Shown: one piece after another, positions 16,193 through 23,580 of the stretch
Position numbering within the stretch: the first letter of the stretch is position 1
How the letters are laid out: each line of letters begins with the position of its first letter
Source of the DNA: Acidithiobacillus ferrivorans
Lineage (GTDB): Bacteria; Pseudomonadota; Gammaproteobacteria; Acidithiobacillales; Acidithiobacillaceae
Direction of reading: 5' to 3'
Assembly: GCA_018853935.1 (NCBI GenBank)
Contig: JAAOMR010000504.1
Span: forward strand, 1-47,415
DNA: 47,415 nucleotides
Notes under the pieces: model-generated
The model's input: only the letters and a program-made list of their open reading frames with translations
The model's database searches: none
Told to the model about the DNA's origin: nothing
Program-made: the position numbers and the translations under genes

Positions 16193-17440
16193 TCAGCCTG
16201 CCTCGTTCTGACGTCGAACCAGTGCCATAATCATCCGCAAGGGTCGGGTAATACGCCAGGACCGCGATGCTTCTATCATGGCCATATGGCTCTGCGCGTC
16301 TTGTGCGTCTTTCATACAAGCGTCTATCCGTAGCTGTGCGTCTTTCATACTGGTGGCCATAGCGAGCTTTTCATCCTGCGCATCTTTCAGACTGGCGGCG
16401 ATTGCCTCTGCATGAGCCGCACGTTCCTGCTCCTGTTTCAGCCGTAGAATTTCCGCCTGCCCCATCCAGCGAACCCTTACCTCTTCAGTGTCTGCCCAAC
16501 CACTAAACAGGGCATCAATCCGCACATTGCGGGCCCGCAGATGAGAGATCGCTGACAAAATGCCCGAAACGGCCTCGTCCGACAGGTCATCCGCGCCAGG
16601 TACATGATCAGGATCGTATCCGAAACGGGAAAAATCGTCTGAATAAAGGTGCGCTATCCGGGCACGCGAGGCCTCACTCAGAAAGCGGGGCTGCCAGGGA
16701 AGTACTGTCTCATTAAATCGCCGCAGAGGCGGACAAATCCCGCCGTGACGGTGAACGACCTGTCCGATTTCGGTCAGCGCAATATCCATCTGCTCTATTG
16801 GATAAACTCTGGAAAATGCAGCGCCGACCAAATCGATCCATAAGGACTGTGGTAGCCAGTGGCTATTAATCCAGGCGTCAGGATACTCGTGCGTTTCAAT
16901 CCCCTCCAGAAAGGCTTCGAACGAAGTGCGAATTTCGGACGTATTCAGGGGAATAGTCTGGACCTGTAGCCATCCTTCCTGGTTGACTTGCCCCGACTCT
17001 GCCAGCAGAACCTTGGATGCCCAGGCGGAAAATATTCGGGTATAAGGATTACGCACCAGGGCAAAACGAAACATGTCGGGGTCAGCATAGTGCTCCTGGA
17101 CCTTCTTCAGGTCAAAAGATTGTACATCAGGTGCACAGCGTGCGATGCCGTCGTGGACAAGCAAATCCTCAATGGCTTCCCGACCGAAGGTGGCGCGGTT
17201 GATGATATCGGCAGGAGAAATCCCGGCCAAATCGGCAATCCACCATTTCCAGGCCGTACAGGCAGCCTTGGGAGTGGCAAAATAAAGCAGTTTGGATGAG
17301 GCCACATAGAAAGTATTCCGCGCCACATCCCAGCGGAAGCGTTCCGGATCAAGACTTGCCATTAACACATCCTGCAAAGATAAGAGAGGTGTAGTCCGCC
17401 TGATATAGTACGTGGGTATCCGTCCTACGGCAAGGATCAC
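16193..17440 (-). CDS. Sulfotransferase (carbohydrate, Sulfotransfer_2-like) with coiled-coil tail
   Basis: A 415-residue protein starting with GTG 17440 (AGGA about nine bases upstream). KLLYFATPKAACTAWKW (about 51-66) is the PAPS 5'-phosphosulfate loop and FALVRNPYTRIFSAW (about 126-140) the 3'-phosphate motif, as in HNK-1/chondroitin-type carbohydrate sulfotransferases. This family differs from the sulfotransferase domain of the 2638-6183 fusion. Residues about 335-390 form a helical tail with three KDAQ repeats (SLKDAQ, SMKDAQ, CMKDAQ), followed by SRSWRITRPLRM, the tail motif shared with two glycosyltransferases here. It is first in the three-gene minus-strand operon and likely sulfates the glycan made by its neighbours. 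Confidence 0.82.
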   Translation of the reverse strand: MILAVGRIPTYYIRRTTPLLSLQDVLMASLDPERFRWDVARNTFYVASSKLLYFATPKAACTAWKWWIADLAGISPADIINRATFGREAIEDLLVHDGIARCAPDVQSFDLKKVQEHYADPDMFRFALVRNPYTRIFSAWASKVLLAESGQVNQEGWLQVQTIPLNTSEIRTSFEAFLEGIETHEYPDAWINSHWLPQSLWIDLVGAAFSRVYPIEQMDIALTEIGQVVHRHGGICPPLRRFNETVLPWQPRFLSEASRARIAHLYSDDFSRFGYDPDHVPGADDLSDEAVSGILSAISHLRARNVRIDALFSGWADTEEVRVRWMGQAEILRLKQEQERAAHAEAIAASLKDAQDEKLAMATSMKDAQLRIDACMKDAQDAQSHMAMIEASRSWRITRPLRMIMALVRRQNEAG

Positions 17441-17746
17441 CCTGTGTATTCCTGGTTACATTTATTTACATCGTAAATTTACAGCATAACAATAATAGGT
17501 GTTCGCCACGATCCCATTAATGGTTTTTCCGTTTAATCAATTTTTAAAACATAAAGATGGTTGGAACTGGCTACTTTTTACTAGACAATTCACCCTGCAT
17601 TACAAAGGCTAACACCATTTATTTCAGTTAAATATTGCACCAACTTCTCAGATAGAAAACTATGGCAATGTGCCATACATAGGAATTGTTTGCATCACCA
17701 AATGCTGGCTTCTCGGAATCCAATATCATCTATAAAATCCACCATT
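17441..17746. other. AT-rich upstream region of the sulfotransferase operon
   Basis: About 300 bp of visibly AT-rich sequence between the terminator of the TPS exoprotein gene and the start of the minus-strand sulfotransferase-GT-GT operon. It must contain that operon's promoter. The only structured element I see is the perfect palindrome GTAAATTTAC at 17473-17482, overlapped by a second TTTAC/GTAAA dyad, close to the start codon; this could be an operator. No gene is apparent. Confidence 0.4.
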
Positions 17747-17773
17747 AAAAAAGGGGACTCTATGAGCCCCCTT
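17747..17773 (-). terminator. Rho-independent terminator of the TPS exoprotein gene
   Basis: Read on the minus strand, a 10-bp stem (AAGGGGGCTC pairing with GAGTCCCCTT, one G-U pair) with a 3-nt loop is followed by six Ts. It begins 22 bp past the exoprotein stop, so that gene does not read into the sulfotransferase operon. Confidence 0.9.
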
Positions 17774-17795
17774 GAATTTGCTGATTTATTAAGAC

Positions 17796-20243
17796 TTACG
17801 GCATTGTCACACTGTTGAAGACATTTGCCGTGTTGGTTCCACCAACCAACGTCGTGGTGAATACACTGTTCTTATAAGTAAGACCGTAAAATGCATCAGG
17901 AGCAGTATATCCTGGGTTCAGCGTATTATAGGTTGTCGCCAATCCCGTACCGCTTGCAAAGTTAATCCATGCATTGGTGTTGGTAAGGATCCCCCCGCTA
18001 GAAATACCTGTCAAAGTATTATCAGTCAGGAAGCTGATGCCGCCGTTACCAAGAATCTGGCTCGTGACATCGTTGGCCAATTCGCCAGACAGGGTGATGG
18101 TTCCGGTGGTGCTGCTAGGATTCAGCGTAAAGCTGCTGTTACTCAGCGTCTTCACATTGGCAAAACGCAGCTGACCGGGGAAGTAGAAACCATTAGGACT
18201 ACCAAGTTGAATGGTACCAGTCGCCTGCAAGGTCAACGCGCCGAAAGGATAGTTGGTCACGTTGTTACCGCTCGCACTACCGACAGATACGGGCGATGCA
18301 CCAGATGTAGCACCGGTCAGAACAGCATTACCATCAACACCAAGATTGATGTACTGAACCGCAGTACCAGCGTTTTCCGCAGTCAGATCAATAGTAGCGG
18401 TACCACCATTTACATTCACTGGTACATACTTGGCGTAATTGATCGCCGCTGCAGTGGCGCCGTGCTGATTTACGACATTTCCGTAGACATCAAGCGTCAG
18501 CGATCCAGTCGTCATGTTGAAGCCACCCATCGTATTCACACCGGCCATGATGTTGCCCGCTGTGACGGTGATGGTGGATGAACCACTATTACCCAACTGA
18601 CCAGCCAGAACCAGGTTGCCTGTGCTTCCGGCGCTTACATCGATGGTGCTGCCCGCCAGAGTTGTACCCGTCCACAAGGTGACGTTGCCGCTGGCTGCGG
18701 TGACTGTCAAAGTACCAGTGCCGATCAAGCCACCCGCAGAGACCTGAACGCTGTTACCGGACAGATCAGCCGTGCCAGTGTTATACAACATCGTACCCAA
18801 GTTCAAAGCGCCGCCAGTAGCTGCCAGTGTAACATCGGTAAGAGTGTTAGTTGCGCTTAGTGCTACAGGCGCGGCAATCGATCCAGTATTCACCGTACCA
18901 TCCAAGGTGACATTACCGGCAGATGCAACTGCGGACAACCCACCACCAGAAGCAGTAAAGTTAAGCGTACCGGTATTGCTGATGTTGCCGGATGAAGCCG
19001 ACATATACAAAGTCGCTGCAGAACTAATGTTTACTATGGTCCCGGTATTGATGATGCCAGCGCCGGAAGTGGCAGTAGCAGACAACGTGACACTCGTAGA
19101 TCCGGTAGCGTCAATCGTCCCATTGTTCGTAATGGTGCCCGCAGTGGCTACCAGATTGTACCCGGTATCCTTACCATTGTTGGTTATGCTGGCAGCTGTA
19201 AAGGTCTGGGTTGCCTGGTCCAGCGTACCATTATTGGTAGCCGCGCCGCTTACGGTTAAACCCGCCCCTAAGGTCGCGGTGCCGTTGTTGGTGAACGAAC
19301 CGCCAATCCCATGTGCCGCACTTATTGTCGCAGAACCGCTGTTAACCAAGTTTCCGTTGACCACTGTCAAAGTCGGATCCATGGCTGTGCCAGTCAGGTT
19401 TACATTACCTGCCGCGTATACAGTCGGAATGGCAGTGGCAGTGGTATATGCGCCTGACAGATTTGCTACTGCCGAGCTAACGGACACAAAAGTAGAACCC
19501 GTATTTACAGAAGCCAAACCAATCGACGAAGCGGTAAAGCTGAAGCCGCTAACTACGCTTTCAGTAAGAATACCCGAATTAGCTACTGACCCCACATTGA
19601 CATTGCCGTTACCCGCCACCAATAGATATCCAGCAGCATTAACGGTTCCGCTTGCAATGGACACAGCGCCTGTATCGGTCATAGAAGATGCAATAGTACC
19701 ACTAGTAAAGCTCGTTTCACTCACTTTCTCGCCAATGAAACCGCCGCCCGCAGGTAAAGTAATTACTGCACCCGCGCCTACGATGACGCCATTAGCATTT
19801 GCTACGAAGAGTGAAGGTGCAAATGTTCCAGTCCCTGCAGCTGTTAGGTTGCCGTAGATCTGCGAAGGATTACCGGTCTGATCGGAAATCAGCACCGACG
19901 CATTTGCGGTGGTAATACTGTTTGACACCGTCAGAGTTGCATTGCTACCAATGTCAAAACCGGCATTCGCGGTGATGCCCGAGGGGGCAGCAACAGTTCC
20001 ACCAGTCAGTGCGGTCCCGCCAAATTGCAATACGGTGGCTCCTGCGGAAACGGTAATGGTAGCGGCAGTCGCCGAACCTGACGTGTAGGTTGGTGTGGCG
20101 GGAGCACCGCTGTTGAAGCTGAATGATCCCGGCAAGCTGCCGGTTGCAGGCGCTGTAATAGTCGCCATTGCGACAGGCGCAGACAGCGCCAACAATACAG
20201 CACCGACCAGCGGGCTGACTTTCATGATTTGTTTCTTGTTCAT
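17796..20243 (-). CDS. Secreted TPS-domain (filamentous-haemagglutinin-like) exoprotein
   Basis: An 815-residue protein. A signal peptide (VGAVLLALSAPVAMA) ends near residue 27. The region up to about 180 looks like a TPS secretion domain: GNPSQIYGNLTAAG and SLFVANANGVIVGAGAVI match the FHA/HMW1A 'NPSQ.xG' and 'NPNGV.FG' signatures that recognise a TpsB pore. The remainder is Gly/Ser/Thr/Asn/Ala-rich with regular short beta strands, as in a right-handed beta-helix, and I see no cysteine. By eye there are about sixteen Asn-X-Ser/Thr sequons plus many Ser/Thr, so it is a plausible glycosylation substrate. It is short for a TpsA and lacks a recognisable C-terminal domain. It probably serves as a surface adhesin or matrix protein; the partner TpsB may be the gene cut at the left edge. 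Confidence 0.78.
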   Translation of the reverse strand: MNKKQIMKVSPLVGAVLLALSAPVAMATITAPATGSLPGSFSFNSGAPATPTYTSGSATAATITVSAGATVLQFGGTALTGGTVAAPSGITANAGFDIGSNATLTVSNSITTANASVLISDQTGNPSQIYGNLTAAGTGTFAPSLFVANANGVIVGAGAVITLPAGGGFIGEKVSETSFTSGTIASSMTDTGAVSIASGTVNAAGYLLVAGNGNVNVGSVANSGILTESVVSGFSFTASSIGLASVNTGSTFVSVSSAVANLSGAYTTATAIPTVYAAGNVNLTGTAMDPTLTVVNGNLVNSGSATISAAHGIGGSFTNNGTATLGAGLTVSGAATNNGTLDQATQTFTAASITNNGKDTGYNLVATAGTITNNGTIDATGSTSVTLSATATSGAGIINTGTIVNISSAATLYMSASSGNISNTGTLNFTASGGGLSAVASAGNVTLDGTVNTGSIAAPVALSATNTLTDVTLAATGGALNLGTMLYNTGTADLSGNSVQVSAGGLIGTGTLTVTAASGNVTLWTGTTLAGSTIDVSAGSTGNLVLAGQLGNSGSSTITVTAGNIMAGVNTMGGFNMTTGSLTLDVYGNVVNQHGATAAAINYAKYVPVNVNGGTATIDLTAENAGTAVQYINLGVDGNAVLTGATSGASPVSVGSASGNNVTNYPFGALTLQATGTIQLGSPNGFYFPGQLRFANVKTLSNSSFTLNPSSTTGTITLSGELANDVTSQILGNGGISFLTDNTLTGISSGGILTNTNAWINFASGTGLATTYNTLNPGYTAPDAFYGLTYKNSVFTTTLVGGTNTANVFNSVTMP

Positions 20244-20278
20244 ATTAGTGAATCTCCATATGATGGAAAAGTGTTACT

Positions 20279-20470
20279 TCAAGGCCTTGAAGGACGACCG
20301 AAATGGCCATCCACCACATACCGCGCCTGGAATAATCCCCAGCACGGCGCCGTGCCGATTTCAAACGACGGCATGCGGTCTTCACCTCTCTCTATAATAT
20401 ATGAGAGGTACTGCTTTACATGCCCAAAGGCATGCAAGAACAACTCGTTAACCTTCTGGTACGGATTCAT
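20279..20470 (-). CDS. 63-aa leader protein upstream of the TPS exoprotein
   Basis: A 63-codon frame starting at ATG 20470 with a strong ribosome site (AAGGGG six bases upstream) and stopping 35 bp before the exoprotein start, just downstream of a good promoter. The peptide begins MNPYQKVNELFLHAFGHVKQ and contains one Cys and two Trp/Phe-rich patches; no signal, membrane segment or known family is recognised. Three dyads lie inside the gene: a perfect 14-bp palindrome GCACGGCGCCGTGC (20342-20355), ACCTCTC/GAGAGGT (20384-20409) and CATGCC/GGCATG (20419-20434). It may be a real small protein or a translated leader that controls the exoprotein. Confidence 0.5.
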   Translation of the reverse strand: MNPYQKVNELFLHAFGHVKQYLSYIIERGEDRMPSFEIGTAPCWGLFQARYVVDGHFGRPSRP

Positions 20471-20500
20471 CCGTTCCCCTTTGGTTTGAAACTCGTTGGT

Positions 20501-20530
20501 GTTATAGCATTAGCTATGACGGCGTGTCAA
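20501..20530 (-). promoter_or_regulatory. Sigma70-type promoter for leader and TPS exoprotein
   Basis: On the minus strand TTGACA (20530-20525) and TATAAC (20506-20501) are 18 bp apart, with the leader ORF starting about 30 bp downstream. The -35 is a perfect match, and the two genes downstream share no other obvious promoter. Confidence 0.7.
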
Positions 20531-20807
20531 AGTCGCAACAAGAATAAATGCCAGCTTTTCGCTGACTCTCAGGTATTGAACAGGGTCTAAATTTGCGGTG
20601 TGCCACACACGGGTTTGGTCTAAACACCGAACCCGATAAGTTGCCGCTAATATGCTTATCCGCAATCCAACACCCGCTGTACCTCGTATTCCCTGGTCAG
20701 TTACAGGCAGCCTATATTGGCGGCCTTGCCACTGCCGGATTATGTCAGCTAACAACAGTCCATCGATTTTCTCTGGGGCTACAACCGGGTGTCTGCACCC
20801 GCTCAAC

Positions 20808-20992
20808 TTGGGCAAACTTGGGCGCAGATCTTGGCAAAGGCAATTTACCCAAAATCTGCCGTAACTGTTCATCGGCAGTCAGCGGGTATATAGTCCGTTT
20901 TTTCGCCCAAATTTTGCCCAAACGAAGTCGGGAATTTGCGGGAATGGGGGGGAATCACAGGTTGGGCAAACGGTTGAAAAACTTGGGCAAAC
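20808..20992. repeat. Cluster of TTGGGCAAA-type repeats next to a tRNA remnant
   Basis: Six copies of a 10-bp word lie in 185 bp. Plus strand: 20808-20817 (TTGGGCAAAC), 20818-20827 (TTGGGCGCAG), 20962-20971 and 20983-20992 (both TTGGGCAAAC). Minus strand: 20910-20901 (TTGGGCGAAA) and 20922-20913 (TTGGGCAAAA). Two are tandem on each strand, giving an inverted arrangement. Short repeats of this kind beside an attachment core are typical arm-type binding sites of tyrosine integrases. No gene is recognised from 20531 to 21023; a 135-codon plus-strand frame there has no recognisable similarity. Confidence 0.6.
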
Positions 20993-21023
20993 AGGCGTAA
21001 CTCCTTGTATTAAAAAGGGCAAA

Positions 21024-21075
21024 ATTATGAATCATAATCCGCGTGTCCGGGGTTCGAGTCCCTGAAGCGCCACCA
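21024..21075 (+). mobile_element. tRNA(CAT) 3'-half remnant / probable island attachment site
   Basis: Bases 21031-21075 read as the second half of a tRNA: a loop with CAT anticodon (21033-21035, preceded by T33 and followed by AA), the 3' anticodon strand TCCGC, a T-arm with GGTTCGAGTCC and a 5-bp stem, acceptor strand AAGCGCC, discriminator A and encoded CCA. The sequence before it cannot form the matching D-arm or acceptor strand, so the 5' half is missing. Probably from elongator tRNA-Met. At the junction ATTATGA and TCATAAT form a 15-bp dyad (21024-21038), placing a symmetric core at the anticodon loop, where tyrosine integrases commonly recombine. The element would lie to the left. Confidence 0.75.
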
Positions 21076-21083
21076 AATAAATC

Positions 21084-21115
21084 AAGCACCTAGGCGAATG
21101 CCTGGGTGCTTTTTT
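21084..21115 (+). terminator. Terminator of the displaced tRNA gene
   Basis: AAGCACC (21084-21090) pairs with GGTGCTT (21105-21111), extended by TAGGC/GCCTG, around a GAAT loop and followed by six Ts. It sits 9 bp after the CCA end, as for a native tRNA gene, which argues that the 3' side is the original chromosome. Confidence 0.9.
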
Positions 21116-21287
21116 ATTGCCCTGGGGGACACCCCCCTCAAATCCAAACTACGTAGTCTGGTCATTATCCCAGTATATGTAGGTGGCTGGAGGTTTTGCT
21201 TGCTCTTGATGGATGGCTCCGTGGATGATCAACGGCTCCACTATTTGCGCGCTTATATATAAAAAATACTTATTAATCAATATATTA

Positions 21288-21382
21288 TTCAATATTATTG
21301 AACAGGACAAATGAGGTTGCACCGGTAGAACCGTAATCGCCCAACAATTATTGTAGGAATGACTTTACTGCATATTGACAAT
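21288..21382. promoter_or_regulatory. CAAT/ATTG dyads upstream of the type I R-M operon
   Basis: In an AT-rich stretch between the tRNA terminator and the half-HsdS gene there are three related dyads: TTCAATATTATTGAA (21288-21302), ACAATTATTGT (21344-21354) and ATTGACAAT (21374-21382), the last overlapping the promoter -35. They could be operators for a regulator of the R-M operon; no regulator gene is visible beside them. The remainder of 21116-21442 holds no recognisable gene. Confidence 0.4.
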
Positions 21383-21403
21383 CACGATCTGGCCGCCTAC
21401 GAT
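21375..21403 (+). promoter_or_regulatory. Sigma70-type promoter of the type I R-M operon
   Basis: TTGACA (21375-21380) and TACGAT (21398-21403) with exact 17-bp spacing, ending 39 bp before the half-HsdS start codon. Confidence 0.65.
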
Positions 21404-21442
21404 GGTAACAATGTTGGATGACGTAACGGAGTTATTGCAGAT

Positions 21443-22024
21443 ATGTACCTGGGCAAGCTAGCCGATGTGCAGATGGGCTACCCCTTCCGATCGCGCCTCG
21501 AGCACGACCCGCAGGGCGATGTCGCGGTGATCCAGATGAAGGATATCGACGACGCCAATCTGGTGCATACCGATGAAGCCATCAAGGTTACCTTGCCGAG
21601 GGGCAAAGAGCATCATTTGCTGCGTGCGGGTGATCTGCTGTTTCGCTCGCGTGGCCGCAGCAACGGGGCAGCGCTGGTGTCTGGCGATGTTGGGACAGCG
21701 GTCCTGTCAGCCCCGTTGCTGTTGATCCGCCCTCATGGCGTATTGCCCGACTACCTGTGTTGGTTCATCAATACGCCGACCACTCAGGCACAGCTTGCGG
21801 CGCTGTCTGAGGGTACCTCGGTGCGGATGATCAGCGCCGAGGCACTGAAAGTGCTCGACATTCCACTGCCCTCCCAGGCAACCCAGCAACGCATCGTCCA
21901 GGCCGCCGCCCTGGCTGAACGAGAACGGTCGTTGATGGTCCAGATCGCCGCCCAGCGCCAACGATTAACGACCCACATCCTGATGCAGCACGCCCATCAC
22001 ATCCCGAAAAAGGCTCACCCATGA
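21443..22024 (+). CDS. hsdS: Half-size HsdS-like specificity subunit (one target-recognition domain)
   Basis: A 193-residue protein, about half the size of a normal HsdS. It begins LGKLADVQMGYPFRSR, the usual opening of a target-recognition domain, continues with DLLFRSRGRSNGAALV and LLIRPHGVLPDYLCWFINTP, and ends with one conserved helical region (IPLPSQATQQRIVQAAALAERER). Its last four bases (ATGA) overlap the hsdM start, so it is translated with HsdM. A single-TRD protein could dimerise and give a palindromic specificity, or act as a modulator; a complete HsdS gene follows further down the operon. It has its own promoter and no frameshift, and therefore does not look like simple decay. Confidence 0.75.
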   Translation: MYLGKLADVQMGYPFRSRLEHDPQGDVAVIQMKDIDDANLVHTDEAIKVTLPRGKEHHLLRAGDLLFRSRGRSNGAALVSGDVGTAVLSAPLLLIRPHGVLPDYLCWFINTPTTQAQLAALSEGTSVRMISAEALKVLDIPLPSQATQQRIVQAAALAERERSLMVQIAAQRQRLTTHILMQHAHHIPKKAHP

Positions 22025-23580
22025 CCGACCAGCTCACCCAACAAGACGTCAACAACACCGCCTGGGCCGCCTGCGACACCTTTCGTGGCGTCATCGATCC
22101 AGCGCAGTACAAGGACTACATCCTGGTGATGCTGTTCCTCAAGTACATCAGCGACCAGTGGGCCGACCACTATGCCAAGTACCGGAAGGAATACGGCGAC
22201 GACGAGGAGCGCATCCGCCGCCGGCTGGCGCGCGAGCGCTTTCTCCTGCCCTACGTCGAATTCAGGGACGAGAAAACCGGCGCGGTCACCGACCGTTTCC
22301 TCGCCGACTTCCACGCCCTGTACGAGCGGCGCAAGGCGACCAACCTCGGCGAGCTGATCAACATCGTGCTCGACCACATCGAGGAGGCTAACAAGGCCAA
22401 GCTCGAAGGCGTGTTCCGCAACATCGACTTCAATTCCGAAGCCAACCTCGGCAAGACCAAGGACCGCAACCGCCGTCTGGAAAACCTGTTGGGCGACTTC
22501 GCCAAGCTCGATCTGCGCCCCTCGCGCGTCTCCGAGGACGTGATCGGCGACACCTACATCTACCTGATCGAGCGCTTCGCCTCCGACGCCGGCAAGAAGG
22601 CCGGCGAGTTCTACACGCCCAAGCAGGTGTCGAAGCTGCTGGCGCAACTGGTCGCTCCCAAGCCCGGCGACCGTATCTGCGACCCTACCTGCGGCGCCGG
22701 CGGCCTGCTCATCGAGGCGGCCGCGTTGGTGGAGCAACAAGGCAGCCGCGACTTTGCCCTGTTCGGCCAGGAGGTTAACGGCAGCACCTGGGCGCTGGCG
22801 CGCATGAACATGTTCCTGCACGGCAAGGACGCGGCCCGCATCGAATGGGGCGACACCCTCAACAGTCCGGCGCTGGTGGAGGCCGACCGCCTGATGCGCT
22901 TTAACGTGGTGGTGGCCAATCCTCCCTTCAGCCTCGACAAATGGGGCGGCCAGGAAGTCGAGGCCGACCGTTACAGCCGCTTCTGGCGCGGCCTGCCGCC
23001 CAAGTCCAAGGGCGACTACGCCTTCATCACCCACATGATCGAAACCGCGCTGCCGCAGGAGGGCCGCGTGGCCGTGGTGGTGCCCCATGGCGTGCTGTTC
23101 CGGGGCGGCGCCGAGGGCCGCATCCGAAGCAAACTGATCGAGGAGAACCTGCTCGACGCCGTCATCGGCCTGCCGGGCAATCTCTTTCCCACCACCTCCA
23201 TCCCGGTCGCCATCCTGGTGTTCGACCGCGCCCGCGAAAAGGGCGGCGCCCGCGAGAACTGCCAGGACGTGCTGTTCATCGACGCCAGTCGTGATTACCA
23301 GAGCGGCAAGAACCAGAACGCCCTGCTCGACGAGCACATGACGAAGGTGCTCGCCACCTTCCGCGCCCGGCAGCCGGTGGACAAGTACGCCCATGTTGCC
23401 AACCTCCAGGAGATCGCCGACAACGATTTCAACCTCAACATCCCGCGCTATGTGGACACCTTCGAGGAGGAAGAAGAGATCGATGTCGCCGCCGTCGAGC
23501 AGGAGATCGAGCGCCTGGAAGGCGAACTGGCCGAAGTGCGCCTGCGCATGAAGCAGCACCTTAAGGAGCTGGGCGTATGA
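22021..23580 (+). CDS. hsdM: Type I restriction-modification DNA methyltransferase subunit HsdM
   Basis: A 519-residue protein of normal HsdM size. It has an N-terminal helical domain (NNTAWAACDTFRGVIDP, YILVMLFLKYISD), the SAM-binding motif DPTCGAGGLLIEAA (about 220) and the N6-adenine catalytic motif NPPFSLDKWGG (about 299), then a C-terminal helix that normally packs on HsdS. It methylates adenine at the bipartite site set by HsdS and forms M2S. It overlaps the gene before and after by 4 bp each. G+C is clearly higher than in the region to the left. Confidence 0.95.
   Translation: MTDQLTQQDVNNTAWAACDTFRGVIDPAQYKDYILVMLFLKYISDQWADHYAKYRKEYGDDEERIRRRLARERFLLPYVEFRDEKTGAVTDRFLADFHALYERRKATNLGELINIVLDHIEEANKAKLEGVFRNIDFNSEANLGKTKDRNRRLENLLGDFAKLDLRPSRVSEDVIGDTYIYLIERFASDAGKKAGEFYTPKQVSKLLAQLVAPKPGDRICDPTCGAGGLLIEAAALVEQQGSRDFALFGQEVNGSTWALARMNMFLHGKDAARIEWGDTLNSPALVEADRLMRFNVVVANPPFSLDKWGGQEVEADRYSRFWRGLPPKSKGDYAFITHMIETALPQEGRVAVVVPHGVLFRGGAEGRIRSKLIEENLLDAVIGLPGNLFPTTSIPVAILVFDRAREKGGARENCQDVLFIDASRDYQSGKNQNALLDEHMTKVLATFRARQPVDKYAHVANLQEIADNDFNLNIPRYVDTFEEEEEIDVAAVEQEIERLEGELAEVRLRMKQHLKELGV

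Noticed and set aside
18772-19857. 361-codon plus-strand frame opposite the TPS exoprotein
   Set aside because: It is the antisense of a low-complexity, Ser/Thr/Gly-rich gene; no ribosome site and proline/valine-rich nonsense composition.
20593-21000. 135-codon plus-strand frame before the tRNA remnant, examined as a possible integrase fragment
   Set aside because: No tyrosine-integrase motifs (R..H-x-x-R..Y) seen; it overlaps the repeat cluster and seems non-coding.
21031-21075. Functional tRNA gene
   Set aside because: The 5' half that would pair with the acceptor and anticodon strands is missing, so it is a remnant, not a gene.
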